This document shows, in pieces, positions 58,118-64,000 of a stretch of DNA of 64,000 nt. The stretch comes from UBA668 sp963720695 (GTDB taxonomy: Bacteria > Actinomycetota > Acidimicrobiia > Acidimicrobiales > Ilumatobacteraceae): assembly GCA_963720695.1 (NCBI GenBank), contig CAVRGG010000004.1:310001-374000 (forward strand). The letters are read 5' to 3'. A model generated the notes under the pieces. That model worked only from the letters and a program-made list of their open reading frames with translations, was not told the origin of the DNA and did not search any database. Every line of letters begins with the position of its first letter. Position 1 is the stretch's first letter. Position numbers and translations under genes: made by a program.

Positions 58118-59200
58118 GTGCCCCCGCAGGCGTCCATCTCGCCCACGCCGACTCATGGGCGGGCAGTGGCAGCAAGCTCCTCCTGCCCGCGCACCGCGCG
58201 AGAGGAACGCGAGGCCGAGGGCCTGGCGACGCTCGCCACCCACAGCCACGGCGCGGGCACCAGGGCGGTCGAGGAGGAACCCGATCCGTGGCGCACCTGC
58301 TTCGAGCGCGACCGCGACCGAATCCTTCACGCGGCGGCGTTCCGGCGGCTGGCGGGCAAGACCCAGGTGTTCGTGTTCCCCGACGACCACCAGCGCACCC
58401 GTCTCACCCACGCGCTCGAGGTCGCGCAGGTCGCCGTGTCGGTGGCCCGGGCCCTGGGACTGAACGTGTCGCTCACCGAAGCCATCGCGCTCGGGCACGA
58501 CTGCGGTCACGGGCCCGGCGGGCACGCCAGCGAGGACGCCCTCAGCCCGTTCGTCCCCGGCGGGTTCGATCACGCCACCTGGGGAGCCGACGTCACCCTC
58601 ACCTCGCTGAACCTGTGTGCCGAGACGCTCGACGGCGTGCGCAACCACTCGTGGAGCCGCCCCGCACCTGGCACCCCCGAGGGCGAGGTGGTGAGCTGGG
58701 CCGACCGCATCGCCTACGTCTGCCACGACTTCGAGGACGCCGTCGCCACCGGCGTCGTCACCCCCGACATGCTGCCGGCCCTCGTCCGCGAGCGGTGCGG
58801 CGAGACGCGCCGAGAGCAGCTCGGCGCCTTCATCCGCGGCATGATCGATGCTGCCGCCGAGGCGGGTCGGATCGGGATGACCGCCCCGCTGGCCGAGGCG
58901 CTGGCCGCGTTCCGCCGGTTCAACTACGACCACATCTACCTCCGACCCGAGTCGCAGGCCCAGGCGGCCGCCGTCATCACCATGTTGCGAGCGCTCGTCG
59001 AGCACTTCGCGGCCAAGCCCGGCGAGCTGGCCGACGGCAACGACGACGGCTCCACGTTCGATGCCGGAAGCCCCGAGGCGCTCCACGCTGCCGTGACCTA
59101 CGTCGGTGGGATGACCGACCGGTTCGCCTGCCGCCAGGCGGTCGCGCTGCTCGGCTGGCCACTCGACCGCCTCCCCCGCGGCATCGACACCGTGCCGTAG
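58118..59200 (+). CDS. dgt: dGTPase-like HD-domain triphosphohydrolase
   Basis: A 360-residue HD protein. CFERDRDRILHAAAFRRLAGKTQVF, RLTHALEVAQVAVS, GHDCGHGPGGHASE (HD pair) and VVSWADRIAYVCHDFED are typical. It cleaves dNTP to nucleoside and triphosphate. The first 35 residues look random; relatives start with EREAE, and the alternative frame upstream (ATG 58063 or 58072) could connect if one base is removed near 58195. So the true start may be further 5', with another frameshift. Confidence 0.8.
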   Translation: MPPQASISPTPTHGRAVAASSSCPRTAREEREAEGLATLATHSHGAGTRAVEEEPDPWRTCFERDRDRILHAAAFRRLAGKTQVFVFPDDHQRTRLTHALEVAQVAVSVARALGLNVSLTEAIALGHDCGHGPGGHASEDALSPFVPGGFDHATWGADVTLTSLNLCAETLDGVRNHSWSRPAPGTPEGEVVSWADRIAYVCHDFEDAVATGVVTPDMLPALVRERCGETRREQLGAFIRGMIDAAAEAGRIGMTAPLAEALAAFRRFNYDHIYLRPESQAQAAAVITMLRALVEHFAAKPGELADGNDDGSTFDAGSPEALHAAVTYVGGMTDRFACRQAVALLGWPLDRLPRGIDTVP

Positions 59201-59275
59201 AACGACACGAGCCCTGAACGACACGAGCCCTGAACGACACGGCCCTGAACGACACGGGAAACGACACGAGCCCGG
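59200..59275. repeat. Tandem 16-bp repeat (GAACGACACGAGCCCT)
   Basis: Two perfect 16-bp units, one with a missing base, one short and one diverged form (GAACGACACG core) follow directly on the dgt stop. The tract leads into a hairpin. It has no ORF; a slippage-prone spacer seems likely. Confidence 0.8.
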
Positions 59276-59298
59276 CGCCTGTGCGGCGGCCGGGCTCG
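59267..59298. terminator. Hairpin between dgt and rpmA
   Basis: CGAGCCCGG pairs with CCGGGCTCG over a 14-base loop. It is between the convergent ends of dgt and rpmA, so it may serve both. Confidence 0.65.
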
Positions 59299-59316
59299 GG
59301 TGCGAGTGCGGGTGTG

Positions 59317-59580
59317 TCAGGCGGTCGCGGCGACCGGCTCGATGTCGATGACCCGGCGACCCTTGCGGGTACCGAACTTCACCGCACCGTCGGTGAGGGC
59401 GAACAGCGTGTCGTCGCCACCGATGCCGACGTTGCGACCCGGGTGGAACCGGGTGCCACGCTGGCGGACGAGGATGGCACCGGCCGTGACCGTGGTGCCA
59501 CCGAAGGCCTTCACGCCGAGGCGCTGTGCGTTGGAATCGCGGCCGTTCCGGGTGGAGCCGCCGCCCTTTGTCTTCGACAT
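59317..59580 (-). CDS. rpmA: 50S ribosomal protein L27
   Basis: An 87-residue ribosomal protein: MSKTKGGGSTRNGRDSNAQR start, LGVKAFGG, ILVRQRGTRFHPG and a basic C-terminus. The N-terminus has no long cleavable leader; it reaches the peptidyl-transferase centre. It follows rplU by five bases. Both ribosomal genes lie upstream of proB and obg on the same strand but dgt is inserted in the other orientation. Confidence 0.97.
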   Translation of the reverse strand: MSKTKGGGSTRNGRDSNAQRLGVKAFGGTTVTAGAILVRQRGTRFHPGRNVGIGGDDTLFALTDGAVKFGTRKGRRVIDIEPVAATA

Positions 59581-59585
59581 GCTGG

Positions 59586-59897
59586 TCAGCCCTTCTTGAT
59601 GGAGGTGATTTCGATGACGTGGTACTGCTGACGGTGGCCGTAGCGGCGGCGCTGGTTGGTGCGCCGCTTGTACGTGAAACCATCGATCTTGGGGCCCTTG
59701 GCCCATCCGACCACCTTGGCGGTGACGGAAGCGCCCTTGAGCTGGTCGGGGGTGGCGAGAACGGACTCGCCGTCGACCACGAGGACGGGGGTGAGGGAAA
59801 CTTCGGCACCCTGCTCGGCATCGAGCAATTCGACGTGGACCTGCTGGCCCTCTTCGACGCGTGCCTGTTTCCCACCGGAAGCGATCACTGCATACAT
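59586..59897 (-). CDS. rplU: 50S ribosomal protein L21
   Basis: A 103-residue protein: MYAVIASGGKQARVEEG start and the KRRTNQRRRYGHRQQYHVIEI end are the L21 signature. It binds 23S rRNA in the large subunit. A 50-bp gap separates it from rne, without a clear regulator. Confidence 0.97.
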   Translation of the reverse strand: MYAVIASGGKQARVEEGQQVHVELLDAEQGAEVSLTPVLVVDGESVLATPDQLKGASVTAKVVGWAKGPKIDGFTYKRRTNQRRRYGHRQQYHVIEITSIKKG

Positions 59898-59947
59898 AGC
59901 CCTGCGATCCTAGCGGAGAAGGACCGTCGCTCCCACCCTGCCAGGGA

Positions 59948-61915
59948 TCATTCCAGCAGCGCCCGATCGATCACGAGGCCACGGCCCTCGCAGTTCGGGC
60001 ACTGGTCGGCGAAATTCACCAACAACCCCTCACCGATGCGCTTGCGGGTCATCTCCACCAGGCCCAACTCGCTGATGTCGAACACCTGCGTGCGGGTCTT
60101 GTCGCGGGCGAGCGCGTTGCGGAAGGCATCGACCACCTTGCGGCGGTTCTCCTTGATCTCCATGTCGATGAAGTCGATGACGACGATGCCGCCGATGTCA
60201 CGCAGGCGCAGTTGCTTGGCGACCTCCTCGGCCGCCTCGAGGTTGTTGCGGTACACCGTCTCCTCGAGGTTGGAGGTGCCGACGTTCTTGCCCGTGTTGA
60301 CGTCGATGACGGTGAGCGCCTCGGTGTGCTCGATGATGAGCGACCCGCCGCTCGGCAGCCACACCTTGCGATCGAGCGCCTTGTGCAGCTGCTCGTGGAT
60401 GTGGAACCGCTCGTACATCGGCAGGCCCTCTTCGGCCGCGTCGTAGAACTCGACGCGGTCGGCGAGCTCGGGGTTGAAGGCTCCCACGTAGTCGTGGACG
60501 TCGTCGAACAGGCGCTGGTCGTCGATGACCACGCCCCGGTACTCGGCGTTGAACTCCTCACGGATGACACGCACGGCGAGTTCGGGCTCGCGGTACAGCA
60601 GCGCCGGGCCCTGCGACTTCTTCGCCTTGGCCTCGATCGTGTTCCACTGATCCAGCAGGCGCGTCATGTCGGCGCGCAGTTCGTGCTCGGTCGCGTTCTC
60701 GGCGGCGGTGCGCACGATCAGGCCGTGCTCGGCGGGCTTCACCCGATCGAGGATGTTGCGCAGCCGCTTGCGGACATCGTCGGGCAGGCGCTTGGAGATG
60801 CCGTAGGTCTTGGAGTTGGGGATGAGGACGACGAAGCGACCCGGGAGCGAGACCTCCTGGGTGAGCCGAGCCCCCTTCGCGCCGATCGGGTTCTTCGTGA
60901 CCTGACAGACGATCAGTTGCTTGGACTTGAGCATCTGCTCGATGCGCGGCTGGTTGTTCTTCTCGACGATGTCCTCGGCGTCGTACTGCACGTCGCCGCG
61001 GTACAGCACGGCGTTCTTGGGAGTGCCGATGTCGACGAACGCGGCCTCCATACCGGGCAGGACGTTCTGCACCTTGCCCACGTAGATGTTGCCGTGGATC
61101 TGGCTGATGTCGTCGGCCGGGCGGCTGACGTAGTGCTCGATGAGGTTGCGCCCTTCGAGCACTGCGACCTGAGTGAGCGTGGGGCGCACCTGGACGCACA
61201 TGAGATACCGACCGATGGGCCGTCCGTTGCGCTCCTTGCCGCGCCGCCGTTCGAGCACATCGGGATCCATCGCGACTTCGGCGCCTGGCTGGCGGCCGCC
61301 TCCGCCGGAGCTGCCGTTCCCCGATCCACCACCTCGACCCTTGCCGCCGCGACGACGCTTGCGGCGCTGGCTGTCGGTCTCACCGCGCAGTTCGGCGCCG
61401 TTGCCGTCGTTGCCGCGACCGCCCGCGTTCGCGGCAGCGCCCTTGTTCGACTTGGCGCGGTCACCCTTGCCGGCGCCGCGCTGGCCCGCCGACGGTGCAG
61501 CGGAGGGTGCGGCCGGCGCCGGACGGGTGTCGCCGATCTGCGGCTTGCGCACCAGCGCCCTGTCCGCAGCTTCGGCGCTGGGACGGTTCTCGCTCATCCG
61601 TTCGGGAAGCTCGGGATGATCGTCGGTGGCGTCGCCCTGGTCGTTGTCGTCGGGCTGTCGTCGAGGTTGTCGTTGTCGTTGTCGTCGAGATCGTCGTCGA
61701 GATCGTCGACGTCGGTGCCGCCGTCAGCACGAACGGGCTTCTTGCGGCCCTTGCCGCCGCGCGACCCGCGACGGCGCTTGCGGGCGGCGGTGCTGACCGA
61801 CGGGTCGCCGATGGTCTCGGTACCGTCCGCGGTCTCAGCGCCTTCCGGTCGCGATGGCGACGGGTTCGGTGGCGGTGGGCTGCACGTCGGGCGTGTCGAG
61901 TTCCGAATTGTCCAT
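59948..61915 (-). CDS. rne: Ribonuclease E/G with long charged N-terminal extension (two frameshifts)
   Basis: The intact part from ATG 61597 has 549 residues: S1 domain (GNIYVGKVQNVLPGMEAAFVDIG), RNase H-like and DNase I-like parts (VIDVNTGK, GGIVVIDFIDM, with catalytic Asp residues) and CPNCEGRG, the zinc link. Upstream, two shifted frames (+1 around 61862, -1 at GGG 61652-61654) add about 105 more residues: MDNSELDTPDV, ARKRRRGSRGGKGRK and DDLDDDLDDNDND. The joint NDQGDATDDHPELPER runs into MSEN. So the real start is likely ATG 61915, giving a disordered charged extension typical of actinobacterial Rne. Confidence 0.88.
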
Positions 61916-61933
61916 GAGTGATGGGGTCCCTTC

Positions 61934-62659
61934 TCATGCGCGCTCCGTCGGAGCACGCGTCGCGAACGGCGGTGCGGGGATGATCTCCCGGCGCACGCCA
62001 TCGCGTTCGATCCATTGCTGTGTGCGCAGCACTCTCGCCGCCGTGTCGACGGGGTCGAGTGCAGGGAACATCGCGGCGACGAGTTCCGTCGGTCGCAGTC
62101 CCCGTCCGTTGGTGGCCAACATCGCGCACAGATGTGGCCGAGGATCGTCGACGGAGGTACCCGTCGACAGATCGAGAATGGCAGGACGCACGTCGTCGGT
62201 GCTGGTCTGCCCTTTGCGCTCGCGCTCCACCGGGAGCGTCGTTGCGCCGAGGGTCGCGTCGATCGCGTCACGGACCTGGTCGGCGTCCACACCGTGCAGC
62301 GTCAACTCCCAACTGCAGGCGACCACGTCCTCCTGCAGCGACGGGCTGCTCCCCGCCTCGCGGGGCACGACGTGGGTGACCTCGTAGCCCGCAGGCAACG
62401 CGTCGGTGAACCGATCGCACAGTTCGAGCAGATCCGGGTCGGCACCTTCGGCGAGCTCCATGTCGAGGTACTCGGCCAGGCTCTCGGCCCCGGTGGGCAG
62501 GGCGAGTCCGAACGACATCCGCGGGCGCGGGGTGAATCCGGCCGAGTACGCGAGCGGGACACCGGCCTTGCGCACGGCGCGCTCCCAGTGGCGGGCGGTG
62601 TCGCGGTGGCTCGTGAACCTGATCTTGCCGAGCTTGGAATGACGGACGCGCACCTTCAT
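61934..62659 (-). CDS. DUF2344 / TIGR03936-type protein
   Basis: A 241-residue protein starting VRVRHSKLGKIRFTSHRDTARHWERA, then PLAYSAGFTPRPRMSFGLALPTG. This is the family always found with, or fused to, the B12-binding radical-SAM protein. Its start overlaps the radical-SAM stop (ATGA). Function is not established, though it lies beside rne and may take part in rRNA or tRNA modification. Confidence 0.88.
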   Translation of the reverse strand: MKVRVRHSKLGKIRFTSHRDTARHWERAVRKAGVPLAYSAGFTPRPRMSFGLALPTGAESLAEYLDMELAEGADPDLLELCDRFTDALPAGYEVTHVVPREAGSSPSLQEDVVACSWELTLHGVDADQVRDAIDATLGATTLPVERERKGQTSTDDVRPAILDLSTGTSVDDPRPHLCAMLATNGRGLRPTELVAAMFPALDPVDTAARVLRTQQWIERDGVRREIIPAPPFATRAPTERA

Positions 62660-64000
62660 GCGTCGGCCCCCTGCGGCTGGGGTCGCCGGGGCAGCAACGC
62701 GACCGGCACCTCTCCGCCGCGGGACAGATCCTGACCCGTGCCCTGGCTGCCGCCGGCGGGCGGGACGGCGGAGGCGACGACGTGCTCGATGCCGTACCCG
62801 GTGCACACCCCGCAGTCGTAGCAGGGGGTCCAACGGCAGTCCTCGAGCCCGTGCTCGGCGAGCGCCGCCTTCCAGTCGAGCCAGAGGAAATCCTTGTGGA
62901 GGCCTGCCGACAGGTGATCCCACGGCAGCACCTCGTGCTCCTCGCGGTGACGGTTGACGTACCACTCGATCGACAGACCCTCGGCGGCCATCGCCTCCTC
63001 CCAGCGGGCGAGGCGGAAGAACTCACTCCACTCCTGGAAGACGCCGCCCGCTCGCCACACCCGCTCCATGACCGCGCCGATCCGACGGTCACCACGGGCG
63101 GCGATGCCTTCGGCGAGGGTGGCGGCGGGATCGTGCCACTTGACGTTGACGCCTTTGGCCCGATGGCTCGCGTCGCGCACCAGCTGGACCTTGCGACGCA
63201 GCTCGTCGGTGGTGTTCTGGCCGAACCACTGGAACGGGGTGTGGGGCTTGGGGACGAAGCCGCCGAGGCTGACGGTGACGCTCGCCCGGTTGGTGTGTCG
63301 GCGGCCGATCTGCACACAGTTGCGGGCGAGGTCGACGATGCCGAGGGTGTCGGCGTCGGTTTCGGTGGGCAGGCCCGTCAGGAAGTACAGCTTGGCTCGG
63401 TGCCACCCCTGCGAGAAGGCCGACTCGACGGCGCCGTAGAGGTCTTCCTCCGTGATGAGCTTGTTGATGACCTGGCGCAGGCGCCAGCTCCCGGCTTCGG
63501 GGGCGAACGTCAGCCCGGAGCGGCGTCCGCCCGCCACCTGGCCGGCGAGGCCGACCGTGAAGGCGTCGACACGCAGCGACGGCAGGCTGATCGAGATCGC
63601 CTCGGACGTGCCGCAGCCGACCGGGTTGATCGCTTGGGCGACCTGTTCGATGCCGCTGAAATCGGCGGTCGACAGTGACGTGAGGCTGACCTCGTCGTAG
63701 CCGGTGCTGCGCAGCCCACTCTGGATCATCGTGCGCACCTGCTCGGCGGGCCGTTCGCGCACCGGGCGGGTGATCATGCCCGCCTGGCAGAAGCGGCATC
63801 CCCTCGTGCAGCCGCGGAAGACCTCGACCGCCAGTCGATCGTGGACCACCTCGGTGAGCGGCGCCAGCGGGCGCTTCGGATACGGCCACTGGCCGAGGTC
63901 GGCGACGGTGCGTTTGTGCACGACGGAGGGCACGTCGGGGTACCGGGGCGTGACGCCGCGCAGGGCCGGCCCGTCGTACTCCACCTCGTACATCGACGGC
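62656..64000 (-). CDS. B12-binding radical SAM protein, 5' end cut off by window edge
   Basis: At least 447 residues, open to base 64000; the N-terminal cobalamin-binding part lies outside. The radical SAM cluster motif is CTRGCRFCQAG (CxxxCxxC). It continues with SLTSLSTADFSG, APEAGSWRLRQVINK and a C-terminal cysteine pair (CYDCGVC). Members pair with the DUF2344 protein encoded downstream. Probably methylates or rearranges an unreactive carbon on a nucleic acid or protein. Confidence 0.9.
   Translation of the reverse strand, partial: PSMYEVEYDGPALRGVTPRYPDVPSVVHKRTVADLGQWPYPKRPLAPLTEVVHDRLAVEVFRGCTRGCRFCQAGMITRPVRERPAEQVRTMIQSGLRSTGYDEVSLTSLSTADFSGIEQVAQAINPVGCGTSEAISISLPSLRVDAFTVGLAGQVAGGRRSGLTFAPEAGSWRLRQVINKLITEEDLYGAVESAFSQGWHRAKLYFLTGLPTETDADTLGIVDLARNCVQIGRRHTNRASVTVSLGGFVPKPHTPFQWFGQNTTDELRRKVQLVRDASHRAKGVNVKWHDPAATLAEGIAARGDRRIGAVMERVWRAGGVFQEWSEFFRLARWEEAMAAEGLSIEWYVNRHREEHEVLPWDHLSAGLHKDFLWLDWKAALAEHGLEDCRWTPCYDCGVCTGYGIEHVVASAVPPAGGSQGTGQDLSRGGEVPVALLPRRPQPQGADA

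Overview
This window is a 64 kb piece of a high-GC actinobacterial chromosome. GC-rich codon use, many GTG starts, ATGA/GTGA gene overlaps, a wax-ester/DGAT acyltransferase, an SAM-type riboswitch ahead of metX and the rplU-rpmA-obg-proB neighbourhood all fit Actinomycetota. An Acidimicrobiia/Ilumatobacter-like lineage is my best guess, but this is inference and not proven here. There is no prophage, IS element or CRISPR array that I can see.

Layout. 0-2 kb: small hypothetical genes (DUF4279-like fragment, two zinc-ribbon proteins, two small membrane proteins). 2-5.2 kb: a secreted beta-propeller protein divergent from a TIR-coiled-coil-WD40 protein. 5.3-10.8 kb: a complete five-gene dipeptide/oligopeptide ABC importer. 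10.8-18.3 kb: an endonuclease/exonuclease/phosphatase protein, a cyclopropane-fatty-acid synthase family methyltransferase, a PAS-GGDEF-EAL signalling protein, an LPxTG-type surface protein with TTEPP repeats, and an ABC-2 exporter pair. 18.3-21.3 kb: an ECF sigma factor, a co-translated membrane anti-sigma-like protein and a lipoprotein paralogous to its outer domain. 21.3-25.1 kb: tRNA-Gly(GCC), small membrane proteins, metX with an upstream SAM-family riboswitch, and a PEP-mutase/isocitrate-lyase family enzyme. 25.2-30.5 kb: a SET-domain protein, a saccharopine-dehydrogenase-like enzyme, a DUF4262 protein, a phosphotransferase, a PhyH-type dioxygenase and SURF1. 30.5-32.5 kb: a degraded accessory patch. 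32.6-38.2 kb: metallo-beta-lactamase fold, aldo/keto reductase, WS/DGAT, GMC oxidoreductase and histidine phosphatase genes. 38.2-48.4 kb: a tightly overlapping purine operon, purSL-purQ-purC-purF-purDM-purN-guaB. 48.5-58 kb: MoxR/VWA pair, secreted subtilase, MurJ, ProB, Obg. 58-64 kb: dGTPase-like HD protein, L27, L21, RNase E/G, and a radical-SAM/DUF2344 pair running off the right end.

How it works together. The purine operon encodes most of the de novo route from PRPP (PurF, PurD, PurN, PurSL+Q, PurM, PurC) plus GuaB for GMP. PurD and PurM are one polypeptide and purN overlaps it directly, the same order as the eukaryotic GARS-AIRS-GART enzyme. The right end is a translation/ribosome-biogenesis block.

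Main caution. At least nine genes, including the normally essential purQ, purD, proB and rne, carry single frameshifts, several of them in G homopolymers or a CG repeat. I read most of these as sequence or assembly errors rather than biology, and I have annotated the ancestral reading frames across them.
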